Assembly (NCBI RefSeq): GCF_013378445.1
Contig: NZ_JABXYK010000008.1
Location: forward strand, 1 to 64,000
Source: Mycoplana rhizolycopersici
GTDB lineage: Bacteria > Pseudomonadota > Alphaproteobacteria > Rhizobiales > Rhizobiaceae
Direction: 5' to 3'
Length of the DNA: 64,000 bases
Positions 43,601 to 51,529 of this stretch are shown here, piece after piece. The notes under the pieces are model-generated. The model had not been told where the DNA came from. It searched no databases and saw nothing but the letters and a program-made list of their open reading frames with translations. Each line of letters begins with the position of its first letter. Positions within the stretch are counted from its first letter, which is position 1. Made by a program: the position numbers and the translations under genes.

Positions 43601-44419
43601 ATGTGCAACGCATGCGTCATCGAATCGATAAAGACCAACATGCTCTCGCGCCGCGGCCTCTTTAGAGCCGCCGCCGCGGGAGCGGTGACGGCCGCCGCAG
43701 TGGGCACCGGCGCGCTCAGCCCGGCGATCGCGGCAGCGCCTGCGAGCGTAACCGACCTGACCCACGAACTCTACGAGGAGTTTCCCACGTTCTTCGGCCC
43801 GCAGCAGTTCTTCCGCGAGCAGAAATTCAATTTCAAGGAGCATACGTTCAACCTGTTCGAACTGCGCTACAGCGAGCATACCGGCACGCACATGGATGCC
43901 CCTCTGCACTTCTCGGCCGACGGGCTGTCGGTCGCGGAAATTCCGGTCGAAAACCTCGTGGTGCCTCTGGCCGTCATCGATATCAGGGAGAAGGCTGCAG
44001 CCGATCCCGATGCCCAGCTGACACCTGAAGACATCAAGGCTTGGATCGCCGCGAACGGCGAAATTCCCGACAATGCCTGCGTCGCCCTGAATTCCGGCTG
44101 GTCGGCCCATCTCGGCACAGACAAGTTCCGCAATGCGGATGCCGAGGGCAAGATGCATTTCCCCGGCTTCCACGTCGAGGCCGTCCAGGCCCTGCTGGAA
44201 ACCAAAGCCGCCGGCATCGCGGTCGACACACTGTCCCTCGACCATGGAATTTCGCCGGACTTTGCGACCCACAACACCTGGCTGCCCGCAGGCCGGTGGG
44301 GCCTTGAAGCGGTAGCAAACCTGGACAAGCTGCCGGCGAAGGGCGCCACGCTCGTGGTCGGCGCGCCGAAGGTGCGCGGCGGCACGGGCGGCCCCGCACG
44401 CGTTCTGGCGCTGGTCTAA
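43601..44419 (+). CDS. Tat-exported cyclase-family protein (kynurenine-formamidase-like)
   Basis: 272 residues. A twin-arginine signal (SRRGLFRAAAAG) begins near residue 16 and ends near APASV. The mature domain is a metal-dependent cyclase/hydrolase with the diagnostic HTGTHMDAPLHF and DTLSLDHG motifs. GGAAGGGGA precedes the ATG at 43601, which favours this start over ATG 43640. Homologues hydrolyse N-formylkynurenine or cyclise polyketides, but a Tat-exported version has an unknown substrate. It lies 95 bp upstream of a carboxymuconolactone-decarboxylase-like gene and may be co-transcribed. Confidence 0.87.
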   Translation: MCNACVIESIKTNMLSRRGLFRAAAAGAVTAAAVGTGALSPAIAAAPASVTDLTHELYEEFPTFFGPQQFFREQKFNFKEHTFNLFELRYSEHTGTHMDAPLHFSADGLSVAEIPVENLVVPLAVIDIREKAAADPDAQLTPEDIKAWIAANGEIPDNACVALNSGWSAHLGTDKFRNADAEGKMHFPGFHVEAVQALLETKAAGIAVDTLSLDHGISPDFATHNTWLPAGRWGLEAVANLDKLPAKGATLVVGAPKVRGGTGGPARVLALV

Positions 44420-44456
44420 CGCAAGAAGGCGCACCGGCGTCGGCCCCCCGCCGCCG

Positions 44457-44498
44457 CCGGTATCGCATCAGGCATGACCGGTATCACATCAGGCATGA
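44457..44498 (+). repeat. 21-bp direct tandem repeat, two copies
   Basis: CCGGTATCGCATCAGGCATGA is followed immediately by a copy that differs in one base (G to A at position 9). It lies between the cyclase stop and the AhpD-like gene start, ending just before the latter's ribosome binding site (AAAGGAG). It looks like a recent slippage duplication. Confidence 0.9.
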
Positions 44499-44513
44499 AA
44501 GGAGCACGAGCCC

Positions 44514-44921
44514 ATGAGCACGATCAGACCGGCAGCCGATCTCGAGGCGGATCCCCGCGTAAAGGCGGTGTTCGACGACATCCGGGCGACGCGCAAGTCC
44601 GATTTCATCAACAACATGTGGCTTTACCTCGCCTTCGACCCGGCCCTGCTGGAAAGCACCTGGCGGGAGGTGAAGGCCGTCATGGCGACGCCGTCGACGC
44701 TGGACCCGCTGGTAAAGGAGATGCTCTATATCGCGGTCTCGGTGACGAACGGCTGCAGCTACTGCGTCCACTCGCACACGGCAGCGGCAAAGGCCAAGGG
44801 CATGAGCCCGTCGCAGCATGCGGAACTTCTCGCCATCATTTCGTTGGCCGGCAAGACCAACCAACTCGCGACGGCTCTGCAGCTGCCGGTGGACGCCGCC
44901 TTCGACGCCGACCGCAATTGA
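44514..44921 (+). CDS. Carboxymuconolactone decarboxylase/AhpD-like protein
   Basis: 135 residues, all-helical, with the AhpD-type redox motif GCSYCVHSH (CxxC plus His) near residue 82. This argues for a peroxidase-like alkylhydroperoxidase role rather than true carboxymuconolactone decarboxylation. No signal peptide, so cytoplasmic. AAAGGAG lies ~15 bp upstream and GAGC closer. It follows the cyclase gene; the two may act on the same pathway, but this is not shown by sequence. Confidence 0.88.
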   Translation: MSTIRPAADLEADPRVKAVFDDIRATRKSDFINNMWLYLAFDPALLESTWREVKAVMATPSTLDPLVKEMLYIAVSVTNGCSYCVHSHTAAAKAKGMSPSQHAELLAIISLAGKTNQLATALQLPVDAAFDADRN

Positions 44922-45111
44922 TCAAGGCGTCGCGCATGCTATTGATCTGCCTGAAGCAACCGAGCGGGCGGCTTTGTTGCGCCTTTGCATCGGTGCCGGT
45001 CTCCGTCGCCCTATGACGGAGATGTGATGGGCCCGCCGTATTGTCATGGCGCGGAGAACGCCGCTAGGCATTGTTCACACGTGCAATTTCACCCGAAAGA
45101 CACTTCCTGAA

Positions 45112-45810
45112 ATGTCCGCCGAATTCCTGACGTCACGCAGAGCCTTCGTTCTCGCTGCCGCATCCGCCATACTTGCCAGTTGCACCACCACCGGTCCCGC
45201 CGGGGGCAGAGCTCCCCTCCCCGTGGCGCCGCGGCGGCCAATCGTGCCGCCGACCGCTGCGGAGCTGGACGTCATGTACGGTCCCGTCGAGGATGGCGGC
45301 TTCACGATCCCGGCTATCCCCTACCAGCAGATCGATCCTAAATATTACCGCCAACGGGTCGCCGATCCGACGGGCGAACCCGCTGGTACGGTCGTCGTCG
45401 ATACGCCGAGCCGCTTCCTCTACGTCGTCGAGCCGGGCGGCACCGCCATGCGCTACGGTGTCGGCATCGGCCGCGACGGCTTTTCCTGGGAAGGCGAAGG
45501 CACGATCCACTGGCGTCAGCCCTGGCCCCGCTGGAAGCCGCCGAACGAGATGGTCGCGCGCCAGCCGGAACTCGTAAAATATTCGATCGAGAACGGCGGC
45601 ATGGCACCGGGCCTCAAAAACCCGCTCGGCGCCCGCGCGCTCTATATCTTCCAGAACGGGCAGGACACGCTGTATCGCCTGCACGGCAACCCCGAATGGC
45701 GCTCCATCGGCAAGGCCGTCTCTTCCGGTTGCGTCCGCCTGATGAACCAGGACGTCATCGACCTCTACAATCGCGTGCCCTACCACGCGCGGATCGTCGT
45801 TCGCCAGTAA
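45112..45810 (+). CDS. L,D-transpeptidase, probable lipoprotein
   Basis: 232 residues from ATG 45112. The N-terminus has an Arg-Arg pair and hydrophobic stretch ending in a lipobox (ILASC, Cys ~24), so it is probably a lipoprotein. The YkuD catalytic domain occupies ~95-232: VVDTPSRFLYVVEPGG, YRLHGNPEWRSIG and the active-site SSGCVRLMNQD with His and Cys. It cross-links peptidoglycan (3-3 bonds) or attaches proteins to it, as described for rhizobial and Brucella homologues. The stop lies in a 12-bp tandem repeat. Confidence 0.93.
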   Translation: MSAEFLTSRRAFVLAAASAILASCTTTGPAGGRAPLPVAPRRPIVPPTAAELDVMYGPVEDGGFTIPAIPYQQIDPKYYRQRVADPTGEPAGTVVVDTPSRFLYVVEPGGTAMRYGVGIGRDGFSWEGEGTIHWRQPWPRWKPPNEMVARQPELVKYSIENGGMAPGLKNPLGARALYIFQNGQDTLYRLHGNPEWRSIGKAVSSGCVRLMNQDVIDLYNRVPYHARIVVRQ

Positions 45811-45837
45811 CCGCGCCAGTAACGGCGCCAGTAGCCT
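45802..45837 (+). repeat. 12-bp tandem repeat, three copies, across a stop codon
   Basis: Units CGCCAGTAACCG, CGCCAGTAACGG and CGCCAGTAGCCT. The first contains the last codons and stop of the L,D-transpeptidase. The period is a multiple of three, so copies 2 and 3 repeat in-frame stops (TAA, TAG) behind the real one. Confidence 0.92.
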
Positions 45838-45954
45838 GCCCGCGTCCGGACGAGACGCGGGCGGCACCATTCCGCACCCGCATGGACGACATGCGCGGAA
45901 TAAAAGAAGAACGCGTAACTGGCCTTTCGCCCCCGAATCACTACATTGAGCCGC

Positions 45955-48561
45955 ATGATGAGCGGTTATGACGATATTCCCTTCTTCGACGACGACGATC
46001 CGGCGTTGCGGAAGCCTCCTGCCCCGAACCAAAAGACCGGCAGCCCGGCTGGCGGCGGCATTGCCGCGCGCGCCATGGCTGCCCGCGACCAGCACCGTGT
46101 GCCCGACTATCTCTCTGGGCTGAATCCCGAGCAGCGCGAGGCGGTCGAGACGCTGGACGGGCCGGTCCTCGTGCTCGCCGGCGCCGGCACGGGCAAGACC
46201 CGGGTGCTGACGACCCGTATCGCCCATATCCTCGCCACCGGCCGCGCCTTCCCCTCGCAGATCCTCGCCGTGACCTTCACCAACAAGGCCGCGCGCGAGA
46301 TGAAGGAGCGCATCGGCCTTTTGGTCGGCGGCGCCGTCGAGGGCATGCCCTGGCTCGGCACGTTCCACTCGATCGGCGTCAAGCTGCTGCGCCGCCATGC
46401 CGAACTCGCGGGTCTGCGGTCTGATTTCACCATCCTCGACACCGACGACGTCGTCCGCCTGATCAAGCAGATCATCCAGGCCGAGGGGCTGGACGACAAG
46501 CGCTGGCCGGCCAAGCAGTTCGCCGGCATGATCGACACCTGGAAGAACAAGGGGCTGGACCCCGCGCAGATCCCCGAGGGCGACGCCCGCGCCTTTGCCA
46601 ACGGCAAGGGCCGCGAACTCTACACAGCCTACCAGAACCGCCTGAAGACGCTGAACGCCTGCGACTTCGGCGACCTGCTGCTGCATCCGATCCGCATCCT
46701 GCGCACCCATCCCGACATCCTGCGCGAGTATCACCAGAAGTTCCGCTACATCCTGGTCGACGAGTACCAGGACACCAACACCGCCCAGTACATGTGGCTC
46801 AGGCTCCTGGCGCAACGCTCACCCAGCGCCCGCGCAGCCAATGGCGATGGCGAACAAGCCAGCGGCAGCTGGCCGGGCGACGTTTCGCCCGCGTCCGCGC
46901 AGGCCAGCGCCGGCAGGCGCGATGCGGCCGTGAGCGCAAGCCAAAAGCAGCAGATCAACATCTGCTGCGTCGGCGACGACGACCAGTCGATCTATGGCTG
47001 GCGCGGGGCGGAGGTGGACAACATCCTGCGCTTCGAGAAGGATTTTCCCGGCGCCAAGGTGATCAAGCTTGAGCGCAACTACCGCTCCACCGCCCACATC
47101 CTCGGCGCTGCGGGCCACCTGATCGCCCATAACGAGGACCGGCTGGGCAAGACGCTTTTCACCGACCGCCACGATCCGGAGGACGGAAAGGTCGTCGTTC
47201 ATGCCGCCTGGGATAGCGAGGAGGAGGCGCGAGCGATCGGCGAAGCGATCGAAAGCCTCCAGCGGCCGGACCGCAACGGCAAACGCCACAATCTCAACGA
47301 CATGGCGATCCTCGTGCGCGCCTCCTTCCAGATGCGCGAGTTCGAAGACCGCTTCGTCACGCTCGGCCTCAACTACCGCGTCATCGGCGGCCCGCGCTTC
47401 TACGAGCGTCTCGAGATCCGCGATGCCATGGCCTATTTCCGCCTGGTGTGCCAGCCGGCCGACGACCTCGCCTTCGAGCGTATCGTCAACACGCCCAAGC
47501 GCGGCCTCGGCGACACCACCGTTCGCAACCTGCACGACTATGCCCGCGCCCGCGAGATTCCCATGCTGGCGGCGGCCGGCGACATCATCGAGACGGATGA
47601 GCTGAAGCCGAAGGCCCGCAAGGCGCTCTTCGACGTCGTGGCCGACTTCAAGCGCTGGTCGACGCTGCTGGAAACGCTTCCCCATACCGAGCTCGCCGAA
47701 CAGATCCTCGACGAGAGCGGCTATACCGCGATGTGGCAGAACGACAAGTCCGCCGAGGCCCCGGGTCGTCTGGAAAACCTGAAGGAATTGATCCGGTCGA
47801 TGGAGCAGTTCGAAAGCCTGCGCGGCTTCCTCGAACATGTCTCGCTGGTGATGGATGCCGAGCAGAACGAGGATCTCGACGCCGTCTCGATCATGACGCT
47901 GCATTCCGCCAAGGGGCTGGAATTCCAGACCGTGTTCCTTCCCGGCTGGGAGGAAGGGCTGTTCCCGCACCAGCGCGCGCTCGACGAGGGCGGCCGTGCC
48001 GGACTGGAGGAAGAGCGGCGGCTCGCCTATGTCGGCATCACCCGCGCCAAGCGCAACTGCCACATCTGGTTCGTCTCCAACCGTCGCATCCATGGCCTCT
48101 GGCAATCGACCATTCCCTCGCGCTTCCTCGACGAACTGCCGGAAGCCCATGTCGAAGTCGCAGAGACGGAGCAGTCCTATGGCGGCTACGGGCGGGGCGG
48201 CTACGGCCAGTCGCGCTTCGACAAGCAGGAGCCCTTCCAGAATGCCTATTCTACCCCCGGCTGGCGCCGCGCACAGGCGAACAGGACGGACGCCACCCGC
48301 GACAACTGGGGCAACCGCTCCGGCCATGCGATCGAGCGCATCGGCTATGGCGAGAGCGGCCCGCGCGCCCGTACCATCGAGGGCGAGCTCGTCGCCAAGT
48401 CCACCACCACGGAGCCTTCGCGCTTCTCGGTCGGCGATCGGGTTTTCCACCTGAAGTTCGGCAACGGCAACATCGCGGCGATCGAGGGCAACAAGCTGAC
48501 CATCGACTTCGACCGCGCCGGGCAGAAGCGCGTGCTGGACGGCTTCGTCCAGCCGGTGTGA
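45955..48561 (+). CDS. UvrD/PcrA-family DNA helicase with insertion
   Basis: About 868 residues (ATG 45955 or 45958; no strong ribosome binding site). SF1A 3'-5' helicase: Walker A GAGTGKTRVL near 80, Walker B LVDEYQDTN, motif III GDDDQSIYGWRGAEV, motif IV LERNYRST, motif V TLHSAKGLEF, motif VI YVGITRAKR. It unwinds DNA in repair and replication. The C-terminus has a Gly/Tyr-rich segment and a Tudor-like end (DRVFHLKFGNGNI), typical of PcrA. Between motifs II and III it carries an extra ~42 residues that are Ala/Ser/Gly-rich, encoded by an insert at 46816-46936. Confidence 0.94.
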   Translation: MMSGYDDIPFFDDDDPALRKPPAPNQKTGSPAGGGIAARAMAARDQHRVPDYLSGLNPEQREAVETLDGPVLVLAGAGTGKTRVLTTRIAHILATGRAFPSQILAVTFTNKAAREMKERIGLLVGGAVEGMPWLGTFHSIGVKLLRRHAELAGLRSDFTILDTDDVVRLIKQIIQAEGLDDKRWPAKQFAGMIDTWKNKGLDPAQIPEGDARAFANGKGRELYTAYQNRLKTLNACDFGDLLLHPIRILRTHPDILREYHQKFRYILVDEYQDTNTAQYMWLRLLAQRSPSARAANGDGEQASGSWPGDVSPASAQASAGRRDAAVSASQKQQINICCVGDDDQSIYGWRGAEVDNILRFEKDFPGAKVIKLERNYRSTAHILGAAGHLIAHNEDRLGKTLFTDRHDPEDGKVVVHAAWDSEEEARAIGEAIESLQRPDRNGKRHNLNDMAILVRASFQMREFEDRFVTLGLNYRVIGGPRFYERLEIRDAMAYFRLVCQPADDLAFERIVNTPKRGLGDTTVRNLHDYARAREIPMLAAAGDIIETDELKPKARKALFDVVADFKRWSTLLETLPHTELAEQILDESGYTAMWQNDKSAEAPGRLENLKELIRSMEQFESLRGFLEHVSLVMDAEQNEDLDAVSIMTLHSAKGLEFQTVFLPGWEEGLFPHQRALDEGGRAGLEEERRLAYVGITRAKRNCHIWFVSNRRIHGLWQSTIPSRFLDELPEAHVEVAETEQSYGGYGRGGYGQSRFDKQEPFQNAYSTPGWRRAQANRTDATRDNWGNRSGHAIERIGYGESGPRARTIEGELVAKSTTTEPSRFSVGDRVFHLKFGNGNIAAIEGNKLTIDFDRAGQKRVLDGFVQPV
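46816..46936 (+). repeat. In-frame insertion with 7-bp inverted ends inside pcrA/uvrD
   Basis: Between the conserved helicase blocks RLLAQ and QINICCVGDDDQSIY there are about 42 residues of low complexity (starting RSPSARAANGDG). The encoding DNA begins CGCTCAC (46816-46822) and ends GTGAGCG (46930-46936), exact inverted repeats, and contains further short palindromes. It keeps the frame open on the coding strand. It resembles the small palindromic elements that insert in frame into genes of some alphaproteobacteria, but I found no second copy in this window. Confidence 0.6.
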
Positions 48562-48951
48562 TTCCCCGCTCTCGCCGGCGCAGGCTCCATCAGCGATGTC
48601 GCGGGATCTTCCGGGTTCCCGCGCATCGGATCAAGGTCCGGTGACCGGCCGCATCGGTCCGCAGGCCGTAGCCTCGTTGCAGCATGTCGGGTATCATGAA
48701 GATGTAGCGGGCCCCGGCGGGAGCCGCCCCAAGCGCAAGGCATAACCATCGCGTTCCCACGCGTAAGCCGAATACGGGGCCCATGGCCGGACGTTGGTCC
48801 TACGACCGAACCCGCCCTCGCCTGCAATCGCCGAAAGAACCGGCGTTCTCCTATCGTGATTGGACATCCGCGGCCAATGGGTTCACGCTATCTGAGTGGG
48901 GCTGCATGAGCATCGGGGGCGGAACAACCATCCTCTACATGGGAGTCCAAG
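48562..48951. other. 390-bp gap after the helicase gene
   Basis: No gene is convincingly supported. Short open frames exist on both strands (one of 64 codons on the minus strand, 48590-48784) but have no ribosome binding site or recognisable product. GGAAC occurs at 48926 without a CGTT partner, so it is not an EcfG site. Confidence 0.4.
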
Positions 48952-49386
48952 ATGAAGCATCAAACAGTCGAACAACTGCGGCTTGTTGCGGAAGTCGAGT
49001 CCTTTCCAGCTCAGACCATGACGCGCACGGAGCGCCTGGAACGCTGGGCGGAACTCCTGGAGAAGAATCCGCACTGGCATCTTTCGACCTTGCGTCAGAC
49101 GGAACATCAGTCGCCAAGCGTTCGCGCCAACATGCGCGGCGACGGCTCGCCGATTTCGGTGGCATTCGCCGATCCGGTGCTGCGGTCGGCTGGGCTGGCT
49201 GATGATACGTATGGCGAGGCTCGCCGGTTCTTCGAGCTGTCGGACGACGAATTGCACGAGGTCATCTGCTACTGCCACTACGGTTCGGCTGTCAGTGCCG
49301 GCACCGCCGCGGCCCAGATTCGTGCCGTTCTCGCGCCGAAGCCTCCCGGCTTCTTCGCGATTTTGCGCCGGTTGTTCATGGCATAG
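48952..49386 (+). CDS. Conserved hypothetical protein
   Basis: 144 residues, cytoplasmic, no signal peptide or membrane segment. GGGAG is 6 bp before the ATG. The N-terminal half (TMTRTERLERWAELLEKNPHWHLSTLRQTEH as region) and the YGEARRFFELSDDELHEVICYCHYG block look conserved and helical. I recognise a rhizobial conserved hypothetical but cannot name a family or function. It converges on the DUF2778 gene at 49607. Confidence 0.65.
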   Translation: MKHQTVEQLRLVAEVESFPAQTMTRTERLERWAELLEKNPHWHLSTLRQTEHQSPSVRANMRGDGSPISVAFADPVLRSAGLADDTYGEARRFFELSDDELHEVICYCHYGSAVSAGTAAAQIRAVLAPKPPGFFAILRRLFMA

Positions 49387-49606
49387 CGCAAGCCTTTGAA
49401 TCGGGACCGATCCGAAGGCAGGAGCATGCGTCGATCAGAGATATGGCCGCGTCCGCGTCGCACTCAAGTGCGGCGCCCTTTTACTGATGGCCCTGATCGT
49501 ATGGCGCATGCGGCACGGGGTCGTCCGATGAGCCTCGCAGGGGCGACGGTTGCCGGCATGGGACCGCCGCGCGCGGGATCGCGGGTTGTCGTTACTTCCT
49601 CGCGCC

Positions 49607-50797
49607 TCAGCCTTTTCCACCGAACAGCGAGGCGAGCCGCGTCTTTCCGGAAGACATGCTCGGGACGACCACCAGCGTATCGATCTCCCCACGCTTGAAG
49701 GCGGCGAGGAAGCGCGGATAGTTCTTGAAGGCAACGCAGCCGTGCGAATTGCCATTGCGGCCGAGCAGGTAGGAATGGGTCAAAAGCCCGGTGCGTCCAT
49801 GTGGATGCACGCCGTTGACAGGGGTCATGCGCAGCGCTTCGACACCGTGAAAGAGCCTCTCGCGCATGGTCAGCTTGAACGTTCCGGGAGGCGTGGAGCC
49901 CCGCATCTTCATGTGAACGTATTTCGGATTGTCGCGCATTTTGCCGATGCCCGAATGCGCCTCCAGCCGTTCGCCGTTAGGCAGGTGCACGACGCCCGCG
50001 GAAATATCGTAATAGGCCGTGCGGCCGCGCGACCGTTTACGCTGTCCGCCGAACAGACCGGGCTTGGTCTCGCGCATCTCGTCGTCGCTGTCGACCTGGG
50101 CCGGGCTCGCATAGGCAAGTTCGCGGGCAGCCGGCTTGGCACGCGGGTTTTTCGGCTTCTCCTCGACGATCTTCGCAAGCGCCTTCGGACGCGCCTCCGG
50201 CAGCGGGATCGTATCGGGAAGGGCCGCCACGGCATCGCGCGCTTCTTCCGCCATCACGAGGCTGAAGGGCTTGCCGGAAACGGAGGCGCGGGTAACGTCG
50301 GGATCGACCAGTGCAGACACCAGCGTCGGCTGGACGCTCGCATTTGCCTCGGCGATTGTCCCGGCCTTCGTCCGCGATGCAGCCGCGACCGCATAAGCCT
50401 TCGCCGTCTTTTCCGTCTCGCGCTCGATCCGGGCGACCGTTTGCGCCTGGCGCTTGTCGTAATGGTCCTTGATCACCGCCACCGTCAGCCCTGCGGGCCA
50501 CAACTGGTCGGCCGGCGTCTTCGACAGGCGGGCGAACTTGCGGACGCGAATGTTCCGCTCCACCGGCAGCGCACGCGCCACGGTCGGCAGATCGAGCGAA
50601 GCCTGCAGACGTCCCTGCTTGCCCGCCGCCGGCGTCATCGTCTGAACGGTCGCTAGCGCCGCGACGATCCAGGCTCCGGCCGCAACCGAGAGGCAGGCTC
50701 CAATCGCGGCAAGAGCGATGCCGCGCGGTTTTCTGAGGAAGAAAAGCCCGCCGAAGCTGGGCGAAATTTTACTGCACGCGACAACGACTGACGCCAT
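49607..50797 (-). CDS. DUF2778-domain protein (Tlde1-like L,D-transpeptidase fold)
   Basis: 396 residues: one N-terminal transmembrane helix (~25-50), a long Ala/Lys/Pro-rich periplasmic linker (~55-255), then a DUF2778 domain (~262-385) with the catalytic His/Ser/Cys signature HGRTGLLTHSYLLGRNGNSHGC (quoted in part: THSYLLGR, NSHGCVAF). DUF2778 includes Tlde1, a type VI effector that trims or exchanges D-amino acids on peptidoglycan. Here there is no T6SS gene and no immunity partner nearby, and the anchor points to a housekeeping cell-wall role. It is a second transpeptidase-fold protein in the window, unrelated in sequence to the one at 45112. Confidence 0.85.
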   Translation of the reverse strand: MASVVVACSKISPSFGGLFFLRKPRGIALAAIGACLSVAAGAWIVAALATVQTMTPAAGKQGRLQASLDLPTVARALPVERNIRVRKFARLSKTPADQLWPAGLTVAVIKDHYDKRQAQTVARIERETEKTAKAYAVAAASRTKAGTIAEANASVQPTLVSALVDPDVTRASVSGKPFSLVMAEEARDAVAALPDTIPLPEARPKALAKIVEEKPKNPRAKPAARELAYASPAQVDSDDEMRETKPGLFGGQRKRSRGRTAYYDISAGVVHLPNGERLEAHSGIGKMRDNPKYVHMKMRGSTPPGTFKLTMRERLFHGVEALRMTPVNGVHPHGRTGLLTHSYLLGRNGNSHGCVAFKNYPRFLAAFKRGEIDTLVVVPSMSSGKTRLASLFGGKG

Positions 50798-51230
50798 AGT
50801 ACTCGCTACCCATGGTACGCGTTACTCGATCCGGCGCCAATCGAACGGATTGCCGTCGGGACCGACACGAAGGCGTCAAAGCGCCGATTTCCGGGCGCCC
50901 CGTGCCATGCATGCTGGTCGAAACAATGACCAAATTGATGTCAAACTATGGTAAGCAATTGGTTTACGCGGCTTGACAAAACACGCGCCAACGCTCCGCC
51001 GGGCATAATCCGGACGGCGAAACACCGAACGATTTCAACAGGGTCGGACGGCTTAAATCGGCGCAGAATTTTTTTTGATACGACCGCTATCGGCGACGGT
51101 TAACGCGGAAAGTTTTTTGCCAGCCGATGTCTCCGATGGCGGTCTCTGGCCGACAAGCACCCGCCTCCGTCGGCGCCACACAGGGCGACGACGGGATGCT
51201 GAGACAATCCTGGCGCGCTACCGCAAAGGG
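50798..51230. other. 433-bp gap between divergent/convergent units
   Basis: No gene is supported. The stretch is somewhat AT-richer, with an 8-T run near 51070 and short A/T clusters, and should contain the promoter of the DUF2778 gene on the minus strand. A TTGACA at 50983 and ATAAT at ~51005 are on the plus strand, but 25 bp apart, too far for a standard promoter. I see no RNA hairpin with a terminator. Confidence 0.4.
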
Positions 51231-51434
51231 TCAGGCAACTTTCAGCGGCGGCATGCCGTCATGGATGGCGTGTCGGATTTCCGCCCGGAATGCAGGCGTG
51301 TCATCATGGCCATGCACGGTGACGGCGTGCAGGACTGCCGCATCGACCAGCTCTTCTTCGGTGTCGGCGGATATGGCGATCGTGCACTTCATTTCGCTCG
51401 GAAACTCCCGGCAGTCTATGTATCTGCGGCCCAT
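51231..51434 (-). CDS. DUF1059 small protein
   Basis: 67 residues from ATG 51434 (MGRRYIDCREF start), with GGAGGAAGCC upstream; the frame extends to 51509 without support. The family pattern is visible: YIDCREF, MKCTIAISADTEEELVDAAVLHAVTVHG (quoted as region), conserved Cys and His residues that suggest metal binding. Function unknown. It lies downstream of the amidase gene on the same strand (95-bp gap). Confidence 0.85.
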   Translation of the reverse strand: MGRRYIDCREFPSEMKCTIAISADTEEELVDAAVLHAVTVHGHDDTPAFRAEIRHAIHDGMPPLKVA

Positions 51435-51529
51435 GGCTTCCTCCCGATTGCGCCCCGGCACAGGCCGGGCGGAGAAAGATACGCCGCAGCTACGACCGCG
51501 ACAAATCACAAAGCGCGGTCCGCCCCGGT

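Noticed and set aside
48926-48955. GGAAC before the hypothetical gene at 48952 as an EcfG promoter
   Set aside because: No CGTT at 16-17 bp; the sequence after the spacer is GGAG, which is the ribosome binding site.
50983-51010. TTGACA and ATAAT as a plus-strand promoter in the 50798-51230 gap
   Set aside because: The spacing is 25 bp, too long for a sigma-70 promoter, and no gene follows on that strand.
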